Positions 1 to 9,241 of a DNA stretch of 64,000 bases are shown here, piece by piece. The notes below the pieces were generated by a model. That model did not search any database. It worked only from the letters and a program-made list of their open reading frames with translations, and had not been told where the DNA came from. The DNA comes from a virus. The translations under genes were made by a program, and so were the position numbers. The first letter of the stretch is position 1, and each line of letters begins with the position of its first letter. The DNA lies in the IMG/VR virus record IMGVR_UViG_3300022916_000007, positions 28,740 to 92,739 of that record; one strand, given 5' to 3'.

Positions 1-372
1 CTCCAAATAGTCTTTTGTTAGAAAAACATTAAATGGACTTATGTTAATATCACTTGTTGAGCAAAGATTATAATGTTCATCCTCAGTATAAAAAAACTCC
101 CACTTTGTCTCACCTAAGCCAACATTGTCTGTTGACCAACAGCTAGGAACAACTGCCCCACCTTCCTCCTGTCGCCTTTTTAATTCAGGCTCCATATTGC
201 AATCAAGACACTGTAGCTTATTTGGGCCATAAACTCTTTTACAAATAGGACAACACCATCCGTAGATTATATTTCCACACATTTCACTCTCCAAATTATC
301 AGAATGCATGGGGCAACAGTTTTCATGCTCACCTGTTGTACTTAAGTTACAACAATAACATTGCTTATTCAT
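1..372 (-). CDS. cysteine-rich zinc-ribbon-like protein, partial (C-terminus outside window)
   Basis: The frame opens at ATG 372-370 and runs off the left edge after 124 codons with no stop. Many cysteines come in pairs (CYCC near residue 6, CCPMH, then WCCPICK and CLDC), a pattern typical of one or two small zinc-binding modules. It lies downstream of the DsbA-like gene in the same direction. I do not recognise a family. A zinc-stabilised regulatory or nucleic-acid-binding protein is possible, but that is inference from the cysteines only. Confidence 0.7.
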   Translation of the reverse strand, partial: MNKQCYCCNLSTTGEHENCCPMHSDNLESEMCGNIIYGWCCPICKRVYGPNKLQCLDCNMEPELKRRQEEGGAVVPSCWSTDNVGLGETKWEFFYTEDEHYNLCSTSDINISPFNVFLTKDYLE

Positions 373-392
373 TTATTTAGCCTTCCCCCTAA

Positions 393-680
393 TCAATCAA
401 TAATCATTCCAATTTTATCTTTAACAATATCTTCTACTTCTTCAATTGTTTCCAGAGATGCATTCTCAATAGCAAGCTTAGCCTTTACAATCTTAATAAT
501 ATTACTTACCATCTTCATCGGGATGCGTTCCTTATATTCAGCCTTAAGAACCTTGCGATCTTCTCTTAGGCCAATAACTTCTTGCTCTAATGTAAAAAGT
601 CTTTCGATAAACTCTCTTACTGCCTCAAGATCCACTGCGCCCTCTGATTTCTCTACCATCTCCATAATTTCTTCTGTCAT
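393..680 (-). CDS. small helical protein, possibly DsbA-like dsDNA-binding protein
   Basis: A 95-residue, highly charged, all-helical protein. A first helix (about residues 15-45, rich in E/R/K/L) is followed by a short break and two more helices ending in an acidic stretch. Length and layout recall T4 DsbA (about 89 residues), a double-stranded-DNA-binding protein that helps late transcription, and the similar GapR/DUF2312-like layout. The similarity is by pattern, not close identity. A good ribosome site (GGAGG) precedes the ATG. Neighbours are a cysteine-rich protein downstream and an AAA+ ATPase upstream. Confidence 0.6.
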   Translation of the reverse strand: MTEEIMEMVEKSEGAVDLEAVREFIERLFTLEQEVIGLREDRKVLKAEYKERIPMKMVSNIIKIVKAKLAIENASLETIEEVEDIVKDKIGMIID

Positions 681-704
681 TTTAAAACCTCCATTTTAAG
701 TCAA

Positions 705-2078
705 TTAAATTCCAAAGCCAGTTTTTTCCTTTTTAACATTTTTTATTTCATTTAAGAAATAAGTGTGTTCTTGAACAGCCTTTTTAAGATCAGAATCTGT
801 AGCCCTCTTTCTGTTCAAGTCAAAAGTGGAAACAATTGAAGAAATATAAATTTCATTTAACAATGAAAAACTATGACCCTTCAATCTTCCAACAACATCT
901 TTAATCATATTACCAGAAACCCGCTCACCTTTAAACTTGTTTTTTAAAAACTTATATGCATTTTCCTCACTAGGACAATCAAATTTAATCCTCCTATCAA
1001 ACCTTCCTGGCCTTAACAACACAGTCTTATCTAGTAACTCTGGCCTATTTGCCGTTGCAACAATAATAGAGTTTTTTATTTTATTTGCCCCATCAAGGCC
1101 GTTCAGGAGTGCGGCTAAGCTAACATTAACTTTTTGTTCTTTGTCAAACATCCTATCAATGTCTTCCAAAATGTACAACTTAACATTTGTGCCACCTTTG
1201 TTTGCCATGCTTATTGATGACATATTTAAAGATGCAGGGGCATTACTATCTCTTCTTCTATTATTATTACTATTACCATGCAACCACCTAATAAACTCTG
1301 TGTCAGGTGCGTCTAACGCTGCCGAAAAATCAAATGTTTTAGGCTTTGTACATAAAAACTTGGACAAACAACTAATAAACAGACTCTTACCATTTCCAGG
1401 AGGCCCATAAAATAAATACGACCTTTTGTAAGGAATATTTTTTTGATCAAACCAACTTCTATTGTTAGTAAAAAAATCTATATCTTTTTTAATAATAGAA
1501 GTTTCATCTGTAAGGTACATTGGGTCAAATGAACTGTTTTTATATTTCTCAACTTTAAGGTTTAAGTTCTTTAATTCATTATCAAACTTAACAAAGTCAT
1601 TTTTATCAATTGCACCAACTACACAATAATCATTATAATCATCATAATAACGATCATCCTCATCATTATCATTTAGTAAATTTTGACTTTCTAATAAAAC
1701 CAACTTGATATTACTATCAAAAACAGTATAACAAGATAATGGTGCCGGAATATTATTATCAACACTTATGACCTTATCATTAAAAACGCTATATTTTTTA
1801 TATATACCAAACACATTATTGTCTAACTTGAAGTGTTTGGTTCTAAATATTGTCTCTGGGATCCTAGCTATAATATAATCAGTAGAACCTAAATAGTCCT
1901 CAATAAAACCTCTATAATATTCATGTCTTAAAACTTCATAGTTGACTGGCAACTTTGAGTCAGACGAACAAAAAAACTCAAAATTAAGATTAGCACTTGT
2001 GTCTAAGTCTTGTTTTTCTGTACTATAACTATACTTTTTGTCTGCGGGACTTCTGATTATATTCTTATTATTATCCAT
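705..2078 (-). CDS. AAA+ ATPase, BCS1-like
   Basis: A 457-residue protein with a complete AAA+ core in the C-terminal half: Walker A GPPGNGKS (225-232), Walker B LYILEDID (301-308), sensor 1 ATAN (341-344) and an arginine-finger segment RPGRFDR (356-362). These are in the order and spacing of the classical AAA/BCS1 clade, which remodels or translocates folded proteins using ATP. Residues 1-200 match no family I recognise and are rich in N, D and Y. Its start overlaps the end of the 66-residue gene upstream, so the two are probably translationally coupled. Phage BCS1-like ATPases have no settled role; remodelling of a replication or virion protein is inference. Confidence 0.85.
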   Translation of the reverse strand: MDNNKNIIRSPADKKYSYSTEKQDLDTSANLNFEFFCSSDSKLPVNYEVLRHEYYRGFIEDYLGSTDYIIARIPETIFRTKHFKLDNNVFGIYKKYSVFNDKVISVDNNIPAPLSCYTVFDSNIKLVLLESQNLLNDNDEDDRYYDDYNDYCVVGAIDKNDFVKFDNELKNLNLKVEKYKNSSFDPMYLTDETSIIKKDIDFFTNNRSWFDQKNIPYKRSYLFYGPPGNGKSLFISCLSKFLCTKPKTFDFSAALDAPDTEFIRWLHGNSNNNRRRDSNAPASLNMSSISMANKGGTNVKLYILEDIDRMFDKEQKVNVSLAALLNGLDGANKIKNSIIVATANRPELLDKTVLLRPGRFDRRIKFDCPSEENAYKFLKNKFKGERVSGNMIKDVVGRLKGHSFSLLNEIYISSIVSTFDLNRKRATDSDLKKAVQEHTYFLNEIKNVKKEKTGFGI

Positions 2079-2271
2079 TTAACTCTTCCTCAACAACTTC
2101 CACACTAACAACATTTTTTTTGCTCACATTTAAAACTTCCATTTGTTTATACACCCACTCCACAACCTCATCCTTACCACTCCCAACAACATTAAACTTT
2201 CTATTTTCTTGCTTCTTCTTTTTTGTTTTTTTATCTACAGCTTTATATGTAATATCAACAATATATTTCAT
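2071..2271 (-). CDS. small basic hypothetical protein
   Basis: 66 residues, starting MKYIVDITYKAVDKKTKKKK, with a lysine-rich patch and then an alternating charged/hydrophobic C-terminus suggesting a small beta-alpha fold. It overlaps the AAA+ ATPase start by 8 bases and sits one base after the next upstream gene, so it belongs to the same transcript. I do not recognise a family. Confidence 0.6.
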   Translation of the reverse strand: MKYIVDITYKAVDKKTKKKKQENRKFNVVGSGKDEVVEWVYKQMEVLNVSKKNVVSVEVVEEELNG

Positions 2272-2272
2272 T

Positions 2273-2560
2273 TTATTTCTCCTTCACAGCTTTTTTTAAA
2301 CAATAAATAACATCATCTACCTCTCTCTCTATGCTACCAACATACCCTTGACAGTCATATAGCCTATCTAACGTTTCTTCAATTATTTCTTTATAACCTT
2401 CTGCATTTTCACCATCATCATGTTTATTTTTATTAATCCCCATCAAATCACCTAACATAGTTTCTAATCTCATCATTTCATCTTGAGACAAAAAATCATT
2501 ATCAGGCAATGTTAAAATTTTATTTAACATAAGCTCAACATCCATACTTGAATACTTCAT
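2273..2560 (-). CDS. hypothetical acidic helical protein
   Basis: 95 residues, mostly helical and acidic, with no recognisable motif. The start follows a GGAGGC ribosome site, and the gene lies between the adenine methylase (13 bases upstream) and the 66-residue protein in one tight minus-strand operon. Function unknown. Confidence 0.6.
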   Translation of the reverse strand: MKYSSMDVELMLNKILTLPDNDFLSQDEMMRLETMLGDLMGINKNKHDDGENAEGYKEIIEETLDRLYDCQGYVGSIEREVDDVIYCLKKAVKEK

Positions 2561-2573
2561 AAAGCCTCCTAAT

Positions 2574-3089
2574 CTATTTTATTTTTTTATCTATAGTAAT
2601 TATTGTATCATTATGACATGCTCCATGACAAACAATCATGATTTCTTTAATTTCAAAACCCCTCTTTTTACCAACACCAGTACTATCCCAACAAAACGAT
2701 ATACATAAACCTCCCGGTTTTATTATTCTAGCTATCTCATCTTTACACTTAGCCCAATATTCTGCTCTTCCTGCCGTACCATTATGTTTTGGTGTATATC
2801 TCCTAAGACATTGTTCAACAGAATATGGGGGATCAAACAAAACACCATCCACAGAACCCCTATCTAGCTGTTTTAAAAAATCTAATGCGTCAAGATTATA
2901 TACAGCATTACGATTGTTCTTTTCGATATCATTTGTAATATTACATGGGCTATTATTACCAGCAAATGGATCTGCCCAATTGTTATTATTTGGAACATAT
3001 TTATCTATTAATTGCTTTATAGGCTTAACATTAAATGTCCAAATAGAAGGCATAGCCCAAGTCCTACTAAGTTCAATACTTTTATTCAT
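2574..3089 (-). CDS. DNA adenine-specific (N6) methyltransferase
   Basis: 171 residues. DPFAGN (40-45) is the SAM-binding motif I, and DPPY (86-89) is the catalytic motif IV of N6-adenine or N4-cytosine DNA methyltransferases. A later KPGGL turn and hydrophobic strand fit the Rossmann-like fold. There is no visible target-recognition domain, so it is the compact phage form. Likely role: modifying phage DNA against host restriction. Its start overlaps the preceding gene's stop by 4 bases (ATGA type), indicating coupled translation. Specificity cannot be read from the sequence. Confidence 0.85.
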   Translation of the reverse strand: MNKSIELSRTWAMPSIWTFNVKPIKQLIDKYVPNNNNWADPFAGNNSPCNITNDIEKNNRNAVYNLDALDFLKQLDRGSVDGVLFDPPYSVEQCLRRYTPKHNGTAGRAEYWAKCKDEIARIIKPGGLCISFCWDSTGVGKKRGFEIKEIMIVCHGACHNDTIITIDKKIK

Positions 3090-3361
3090 ACTTCAATCTC
3101 CATTTTTATATGTTTAACTAAACGATCCTTTTCTAAAAAGCACATTTGGAAAACTCCATACTCATCAATCCTTACCTCACAAGAATAATAATTAAATAAG
3201 TTGGGGCAATATGATTTAAAATAATTATTAACAAATTGGTTTGCTGTTGATTCTAGCTGAAGAGTGATCGGCATATGACGAAACCTATCATCCATTTCCC
3301 TATAGAAATCATGATATTCTTTAGGAGTTAAAAACCTTCTTATATTATCTATCATATTCAA
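3086..3361 (-). CDS. hypothetical protein, first gene of the methylase operon
   Basis: 91 residues, mixed alpha/beta, no recognised motif. It overlaps the methylase start by 4 bases. A plausible promoter (TATATT with TGG in front) lies about 40 bases upstream, making this the first gene of a unit that runs down to the AAA+ ATPase and probably beyond. Confidence 0.6.
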   Translation of the reverse strand: MNMIDNIRRFLTPKEYHDFYREMDDRFRHMPITLQLESTANQFVNNYFKSYCPNLFNYYSCEVRIDEYGVFQMCFLEKDRLVKHIKMEIEV

Positions 3362-3399
3362 AAACCCTTTCTATCATTTTAAACCCTTAAACTAACAAT

Positions 3400-3428
3400 A
3401 ATATACCACGACCTAGTTAAAAACTAAA
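3400..3428 (-). promoter_or_regulatory. candidate sigma70-type promoter for the methylase/AAA+ operon
   Basis: Minus strand: TTTAGT (3428-3423), 17-base spacer, TATATT (3405-3400) with TGG immediately upstream of the -10. The GTGGTATATT part is the same as in the stronger promoters at 17.8 and 39.0 kb, while the -35 is weak. It is followed at about 40 bases by the gene starting at 3361. Confidence 0.45.
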
Positions 3429-3432
3429 GCAA

Positions 3433-6297
3433 TTAATCACATTTAGACCAGCCACAAGAACACTGAATGCATCCACCCTGATAAACAAGACCATCTTCCT
3501 GTCCACAATCAGGACAAGCCTTTAACATTCCATTAGCAGACTCTCCATCAGATATATATCCCTTTACAATTCTTGCCAACCCCTTTGTGAAAGAATAAAA
3601 ATCTGAATCTTTGTTTTTTTGCAATTGTTCCACAACATATTTAGGGCTAGCTCCATGTCTTAACGACAATGAAACCATTCTACATAGAGACAAGTTATTG
3701 CTATTGTCAAACTGTTCAACAATATCTGAAACTACAAGCTCATCATCCCCTTCACCAACAATCAAGTCATATGTTGATCTAATGGTTTTTTTAGAGTTTT
3801 TCACTATCTTTCCAGTCTTATATTTTCTAGGTATTTTAATTTTATTTTGTAGCCCTGAAAATAATTCATATGGTTTGTTATTATATAAACCAACCAATAC
3901 AATATACTGTTCGCCTACAATAGAAGTAGAGTGTATATCACAAACTAACTCCTTTAGTCTTTTTGGTGCGTTACATTGTGTAAATTTATTTTCTTTCTCC
4001 TCATCCTTTGAAACAAGCACTCCACTCCTAGAACCATCTCTATAAACAGTCATCCCCTTACAACCACTTTGCCAACCCATCATATAAATATCATTAACAT
4101 CATTAACACTTGCCGTCTTTAAGAGGTTTGTTGTGTTTGATATAGAGTGACATACCCATCTTTGGGCAGCCGATTGAAGCATAACCTTTTTAATTGGCTC
4201 AATTTTATCTGAAGTTGAATTATAATAAGGGGACTTCTCTGTATCATTTAAGCCAGAAACATGCTTCCATTGTACTAACCCAAAATGCTCAACTTCATAT
4301 TCTTCCCACTCAGTACCAAAATCATCAATAAAAGCAACCTTGGCATTTTCCCCTTGCCCAATTTTTCTTCGTCTTTTATATGACAACTTAAATACAGGTT
4401 CAATACCAGAAGTGCTTTGTGTTTCACAACTTACAGAACCTGCTGGTGGGGTTGTTGTTAAGGCTATGTTTCTTCTACCATGTTTATTATATAAATCATA
4501 TAACCCCTTATCTTCATTTAATACCTTGCTAATAAAACTATTGTTCTTTTCGACACTTGCGTCAAACGCTGGAAATGGGCCTCTTTCTTTTGCCAAAATA
4601 CAACTAGCCTTGTAGGAGTTGATAGAAAGTGCCTTATAAATTTTTTCAGTCAAGCTAATAGATTCATCTGACCCATAATCTAAATTTAAAAATGCAAAAA
4701 CATCTCCAAGGGCAGTAATGCCCAACCCTACTCGCCTACTTTCAGCTAATATGCTTTTAATATTTTCCCATAAATTAACTTCTGTTTCTGTAATAAACGA
4801 AGGCTCAGGATCAAGAGTTACTTTTTCAATAATTTGATCTATTTTTTCTAATTCAAGATCAACCAAGTCATCCAAAAGCCTTGTTGCCAATTGAACCTTT
4901 TCTGTAAACATTTCGAAATCAAAGTAAGCATCTTCTTTAAATTGATTTTTTACAAATGATTTTAAGTTGAGCAAAGTTAATATACAACTTGCACCAGCAC
5001 CCATAAAAATTTCACCACAATTATGAACCAACATACCATTGGCAAAATAATTGTTATTATCATTTACACTAAGATCATAGACTTCAATTTTTTCATTAAG
5101 ACTTTTTATGTCTTTTATTCTAGAAACACCATTTGATATAATTATTTCATCATTCTTTCTTAATTTCTTAGCTTTAACCCATCCATTGTTATAAACAAAC
5201 ACTTTATGATCATATGTTAATTTTAATGTCGAACCATTTTCAAGCTCAATTGCAATAATTTTTTTTTCATCTTTTGTTTTAAACGCATGTGCTACTTTGA
5301 ATTCTAGCCCATTATTGCTTTCATTGAAGCTTAAAACCTTAAATATAGTTTCTGCATCAGCGAGTTCCTTTATTGTTTTGTTACCAATATCAGTAATTAC
5401 AATAGCGTCACCGGAAACACAAGGGTTGGAGCAAACAGTTCTAAATTTTTCATATGCATCTGCTGGAGAATTGTCAAGTATTGTGTCCCAAAAAAATACT
5501 CCAGGCTCCCCACACTTCCAGGCAGACTTGATTAGCTCACCCCAAACATCAACTGCATCTACCATTTTTTTAATTATTGGTGTATCGCTGCCAACTGGAA
5601 ACCTTAGTTCATAAGATGTATTATTTTTGACTGCTTCCATAAACTCATTCGTTAGCCTAACAGATAAATTTACGTTGGTAGCCTTTCTAAGATCTTTTTT
5701 AAGGGTAACAAAGTCTAAGATGTCTGGATGATGGATCGAGCAGCTAATTAAGCCCGCTCCCCTTCGTCCACCTTGGGCCACTTCACCAATCGAATTAGAA
5801 TAACGTTCAACAAACAAAGCAAGACCGTCAGAAGTGTTTGCTGAGTTGTTAACATTAGCTCCTTTCGGTCTTATTGTGCTAATATCAAAACCAACACCAC
5901 CACGTCTTTTTGCAATTTGTACAATTTCTTGATCAGTTTGTAAAATTCCACCATAACTATCAAATGGAGAATTTAAAACAAAACAATTGCCCAAGCTTTG
6001 TACTTTATACTTGTTGCCAACTCCACTCATCGGGCCACCTTGCGGAACCACATACTTAAAGTTCTTAATTAATTCATAGATATCTTTTTCAGGCAATGCA
6101 TTTTTATATTTATTTTCAATTCTAGCGAATTCTTTTGCGAGCCTTTTATGTGTATCATCTGGTGTTTTTTCTAAAAAATTATTGTCTTTATCTTTTAAGC
6201 AATATTTGTTGATCCAAACATTTGCAGCAAGCTCATCACCATTAAAATAATCTAAAGTGGCTTCTTTAACTTCAACTTCAGTATATGTTCTTAACAT
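3433..6297 (-). CDS. nrdJ: adenosylcobalamin-dependent (class II) ribonucleotide reductase with in-frame mini-intein
   Basis: 954 residues: about 820 of reductase interrupted by a 134-residue intein. The exteins show NrdJ features: VVPQGGPMSGVG and QSLGNCF near 85-105, RRGGVGFDIS (131-140), GGRRGAG (176-181), and SNP + CGE at the intein junction, which restores the conserved NPCGE containing the thiyl-radical cysteine. SGCKGMTVYRDGSRSGVL lies near residue 800. The last 27 residues carry CPDC...CIQCSC...C, the zinc/redox tail typical of NrdJ. The enzyme reduces ribonucleotides to deoxyribonucleotides using B12 and no metal-radical subunit, fitting the absence of a small-subunit gene nearby. 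A GGAGAAGAG ribosome site precedes the ATG. Confidence 0.93.
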   Translation of the reverse strand: MLRTYTEVEVKEATLDYFNGDELAANVWINKYCLKDKDNNFLEKTPDDTHKRLAKEFARIENKYKNALPEKDIYELIKNFKYVVPQGGPMSGVGNKYKVQSLGNCFVLNSPFDSYGGILQTDQEIVQIAKRRGGVGFDISTIRPKGANVNNSANTSDGLALFVERYSNSIGEVAQGGRRGAGLISCSIHHPDILDFVTLKKDLRKATNVNLSVRLTNEFMEAVKNNTSYELRFPVGSDTPIIKKMVDAVDVWGELIKSAWKCGEPGVFFWDTILDNSPADAYEKFRTVCSNPCVSGDAIVITDIGNKTIKELADAETIFKVLSFNESNNGLEFKVAHAFKTKDEKKIIAIELENGSTLKLTYDHKVFVYNNGWVKAKKLRKNDEIIISNGVSRIKDIKSLNEKIEVYDLSVNDNNNYFANGMLVHNCGEIFMGAGASCILTLLNLKSFVKNQFKEDAYFDFEMFTEKVQLATRLLDDLVDLELEKIDQIIEKVTLDPEPSFITETEVNLWENIKSILAESRRVGLGITALGDVFAFLNLDYGSDESISLTEKIYKALSINSYKASCILAKERGPFPAFDASVEKNNSFISKVLNEDKGLYDLYNKHGRRNIALTTTPPAGSVSCETQSTSGIEPVFKLSYKRRRKIGQGENAKVAFIDDFGTEWEEYEVEHFGLVQWKHVSGLNDTEKSPYYNSTSDKIEPIKKVMLQSAAQRWVCHSISNTTNLLKTASVNDVNDIYMMGWQSGCKGMTVYRDGSRSGVLVSKDEEKENKFTQCNAPKRLKELVCDIHSTSIVGEQYIVLVGLYNNKPYELFSGLQNKIKIPRKYKTGKIVKNSKKTIRSTYDLIVGEGDDELVVSDIVEQFDNSNNLSLCRMVSLSLRHGASPKYVVEQLQKNKDSDFYSFTKGLARIVKGYISDGESANGMLKACPDCGQEDGLVYQGGCIQCSCGWSKCD
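5020..5421 (-). mobile_element. mini-intein in NrdJ, inserted directly before the catalytic cysteine
   Basis: NrdJ residues 293-426. It starts with Cys (block A CVSGDAIVITD) and has a block-B-like segment (ENGSTLKLTYDHKVFVYNNG). It ends with block F (EVYDLSVNDNNNYFANGML) and block G VHN, followed by extein Cys. There is no LAGLIDADG or HNH domain between B and F, so it is splicing-only. Removal joins SNP to CGE, regenerating the reductase active site. All residues needed for standard splicing (C1, block B TxxH-like TYDH, HN, C+1) are visible. Confidence 0.9.
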
Positions 6298-6314
6298 TAA
6301 AACTCTTCTCCAAT

Positions 6315-7733
6315 TTATTTGTTATTTTTGTTCCTTAATTCTGCAAAGGCTTCCTGAACACTATTACTTTTTAACACCTCTTTCATATCAACACCTTGTT
6401 CGCCTTTGTTCATCATTTTTTCAACAAGACTTTGATCTAACTTATTATAAATCTCAGCCCTAACTGTTGCTGTATCTAGCATAATAGGAAACACAAGCCC
6501 ATCTCTGCCTCTTCTAGATTTGCCAATATAAAGCTTGCCCATATTGTTTGCCCTATCTTTTAACCTTCTTGTTAACGTAATGATAACATCTGCAACCATT
6601 GTTTTTGCAAAACTTTCATGTGCCTTATCAATCTCAAGTATTTCATCATTGTATCCAGAGCGATTGCTTTGACTAGCAGTCCATAGTGGAATTTGTAATT
6701 CACCTGCCAAGTTCCTTAAATCCTCATAAATTGCCTCAAGTTCAAATCTTTTTGTGTCTGTATATCTTGTTCCCTTCATTGTGTCCGCATAATCCAAAAC
6801 TAGCAAGTCACATTTAAAGTTCTTTATTGCTAACTTGTCAATATAAGATCTTAAGGTGTTGGTGGTTGCACTTTTTGTTGGAAAAAATTTAATAAAAAGT
6901 CTCCCTCTTTTTTGACTTACCTTCTCTTTAACACTTTCTTTGAAATCTTTTAATTCATTTTGCGGGATTCCAGAAAAGTTGGCATCAAACCTTCGACCAA
7001 CATCTTTTTCAGACAACTCAAATGTAAAATAAACCACATTTAGCCCTTGCCTCATTGCATTAGCTGCTAATATTGCCAGCATATTTGATTTGCCAACACC
7101 TGTAGGCGCAATAACAATACCCAACTCTCCCCTTGCCAGCCCACCATTTAAAATATTCTTATCATCCAAAACATCAAAGCCAGTCGCAACAGTTTCCACA
7201 TTATCTTCTGAAAGCCTGTCCTCTAATCGCTCACTATACTCATGGCCATAGTCCGTTTCTCCCCCTACATCAATGGCTTTTTTAATAGTTGATACAATGT
7301 TTTCATAATCCATTTTATCCATCATATCAACTACTTCGAACATAGCATTTTTCAATGACTGACTCTTACAAAACTCCAAAGCCTTATCTTTAACATACTG
7401 CAAATCACCATTTAAAGGCTGGGTCTTTATGTCAACAAAATAAGATAAAATCTCTTTTTTGACCAAACCTTCCTCGCCTTCAGAACCAACCTCATCTTTA
7501 ATAATTGTACATAACAATTGAAATGATGGAAATGCATTATATTTTGTATAATAACTAAAATATTTATCAACAATAACTTTTAAATATTGTAAAACAAAAA
7601 AATTAACATTAAGAATGTCAACCAACTGCTCAGCAAACTTTGGATCAACAATTAATGCTTGAACAATCTTCTTTTGAAACGTTGGCCCAAAAGAAGAAAA
7701 ATCAACATTATTATTATTATTGTTTTCTGACAT
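6315..7733 (-). CDS. replicative DNA helicase, DnaB/T4 gp41-like
   Basis: 472 residues. An N-terminal helical domain (1-170) is followed by a RecA-fold ATPase: GFDVLDDKNILNGGLARGE (185-203), Walker A APTGVGKS (209-216), catalytic Glu in FTFELSE (near 240), Walker B LLVLDYAD (311-318), and the DnaB 'TASQSNRSG' sensor-like segment. This matches the hexameric 5'-3' helicase that unwinds at the fork. It lies 17 bases upstream of nrdJ, with the exonuclease gene further upstream, forming a replication unit. TATAAATA directly abuts the ATG and is unlikely to act as a promoter here. Confidence 0.92.
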   Translation of the reverse strand: MSENNNNNNVDFSSFGPTFQKKIVQALIVDPKFAEQLVDILNVNFFVLQYLKVIVDKYFSYYTKYNAFPSFQLLCTIIKDEVGSEGEEGLVKKEILSYFVDIKTQPLNGDLQYVKDKALEFCKSQSLKNAMFEVVDMMDKMDYENIVSTIKKAIDVGGETDYGHEYSERLEDRLSEDNVETVATGFDVLDDKNILNGGLARGELGIVIAPTGVGKSNMLAILAANAMRQGLNVVYFTFELSEKDVGRRFDANFSGIPQNELKDFKESVKEKVSQKRGRLFIKFFPTKSATTNTLRSYIDKLAIKNFKCDLLVLDYADTMKGTRYTDTKRFELEAIYEDLRNLAGELQIPLWTASQSNRSGYNDEILEIDKAHESFAKTMVADVIITLTRRLKDRANNMGKLYIGKSRRGRDGLVFPIMLDTATVRAEIYNKLDQSLVEKMMNKGEQGVDMKEVLKSNSVQEAFAELRNKNNK

Positions 7734-7744
7734 TATTTATAACT

Positions 7745-7996
7745 TTACTGTTGTTCTGAATTTGTTTCATTATAAAAATAAGCATCCATTAACTTCATGT
7801 TGTCATGCAACCAAGATTGCACCTTCTTGTTAATGTAAGCCTTTTTGAAGTCATCAACAGCACTTTTCCAACTTACTTGAGTTGACATACTATTTGCGTA
7901 AAGAAAACCATTTCTACCAATATCAAACTTAACATCCTTATAACGTTCACTCAAAATCCCAACTAGTTCTTTATCATAATCATGATCAAACCCCAT
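7745..7996 (-). CDS. hypothetical small protein between exonuclease and helicase
   Basis: 83 residues with no recognised domain. It overlaps the end of the exonuclease gene by 11 bases and ends 12 bases before the helicase start, so it is co-translated with replication genes. A helicase or primase accessory role would be guesswork. Confidence 0.6.
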   Translation of the reverse strand: MGFDHDYDKELVGILSERYKDVKFDIGRNGFLYANSMSTQVSWKSAVDDFKKAYINKKVQSWLHDNMKLMDAYFYNETNSEQQ

Positions 7997-8954
7997 TTTT
8001 AACCTCCATTAAATAATTGAAAACATTTGGCCAATTAAACCCAAACTTATTAAAACCATACTCATTAAACAATCTCAATAGCTTTATTTTATCATACACG
8101 ACCTCTTTTTCAAAGCAATATTCTAACTGATCTATTTGAGAATTTTTTAATATCACCCCGTCTAATGCTACCACTCTATAATTATTTTTCACGACCTCTT
8201 TATCTTCCAAAAAACGTTCAATTAGTTTGTTTTTTTCTTCAAAACCTTCTACCGTTTCAATAAAGTCGTTAATATATATATATTTTTCACTTAAAATAGG
8301 AAACATCTTGGCAATAGTCTTAAACCCAAAGCCATGAACACCAGTAACGTTGTCAGATTTATCACCATTTATAGCTTTTGCAATAGCGAAATTTTCTGGC
8401 AAAATCTTAAACTCTTCGATCAAATGCTTCTTTGTGACATACTCTCTTTTAATGCTTCTGTAAATGATTGTCTTGTTGTCGAGCAATTGAAAAAAATCTT
8501 TATCATTTGTCACAATCAACTTTTTGTTATCTTTGAACTTGTTTGCACATAAATAAGCAATAATGTCATCAGCCTCACAACCATCAGAAAAAACTTGTGT
8601 GATTGGTAAACACTTCAAGCATAAAAACAATAACCTCAGTTGATATTTTTTATTCTCTTCAACCTCAACAGGAGTTTCATCCTTATAAAACCTATTCAAC
8701 CTCAATGGTGTTCTTCCATTTTTATATTCAGGCAACAACTTTCTTCTATTTTTTGAACTATCCTTTCCATCCCATGCAATTATAATTTTGCTTGGCCTAA
8801 TATTATAAGTCAAATAAGAAAGTGCTCTTAAGAACCCAAAAGCACCACCAATATGATTTCCAGTTATAGCTGACTGTGTTGGATTAGCCGTGAAATGTCT
8901 AATAAATTCAGATAATCCATCAATCAACATAACCATCTCTTTGCTTTTGCTCAT
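7986..8954 (-). CDS. 5'-3' exonuclease / flap endonuclease (T4 RNase H / polI N-domain family)
   Basis: 322 residues. An acidic metal-binding pattern runs through the N-terminal half: MLIDG (near 12), AWDGKDSSKNRRKLLPEYK (the D and helical-arch region), DGCEADDIIAYL and VTNDKDFFQLL. Then comes the helix-hairpin-helix-like INGDKSDNVTGVHGFGFKTI. This is the structure-specific 5' nuclease fold that removes RNA primers and flaps. It complements the separately encoded short family A polymerase at 22.7 kb, which lacks this domain. Its start overlaps the next upstream gene by 4 bases. Confidence 0.88.
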   Translation of the reverse strand: MSKSKEMVMLIDGLSEFIRHFTANPTQSAITGNHIGGAFGFLRALSYLTYNIRPSKIIIAWDGKDSSKNRRKLLPEYKNGRTPLRLNRFYKDETPVEVEENKKYQLRLLFLCLKCLPITQVFSDGCEADDIIAYLCANKFKDNKKLIVTNDKDFFQLLDNKTIIYRSIKREYVTKKHLIEEFKILPENFAIAKAINGDKSDNVTGVHGFGFKTIAKMFPILSEKYIYINDFIETVEGFEEKNKLIERFLEDKEVVKNNYRVVALDGVILKNSQIDQLEYCFEKEVVYDKIKLLRLFNEYGFNKFGFNWPNVFNYLMEVKNGV

Positions 8955-9241
8955 CTTTTCTCCACTAATGTTAAATGATCTTCTTGTAAATATAACACAT
9001 TGTCAAATATATACTCAACAGGATGTTTTAAATGACATGATAAATCTAATGCCATTTCTAAATTCCATTTGCACTTTAGCTTTCTTGTTTGATAACTTGT
9101 AGAATCTACTGCAAATGATTTGCTAGCAATTCTTGTAATATATGCATTTCCATATTTCTGAATAATGATCCCAAGCCCAACATAATAGGGACAAGTGCAA
9201 TTAATCCACACAGAATCACCATTTTTAAATTTATTACCCAC
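8951..9241 (-). CDS. SH3-like small protein family member
   Basis: 96 residues beginning MGNKFKNGDSVWINCTCPYY, then VGLGIIIQKYGNAYITRI. The pattern 'K-x-G-D-h-V-W-h ... Y-x-G-x-G/A-h-I' recurs in about 25 small proteins of this window and looks like two strands of an SH3-like barrel. It is coupled by overlap to both neighbours. The C-terminal half is helical and unique. Function unknown. Confidence 0.65.
   Translation of the reverse strand: MGNKFKNGDSVWINCTCPYYVGLGIIIQKYGNAYITRIASKSFAVDSTSYQTRKLKCKWNLEMALDLSCHLKHPVEYIFDNVLYLQEDHLTLVEKR

Noticed and set aside
7734-7741. TATAAATA on the minus strand directly before the helicase ATG
   Set aside because: It abuts the start codon and would initiate transcription inside the gene. 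Similar matches inside genes (for example near 13302, 34889, 38472) are expected in such AT-rich DNA.
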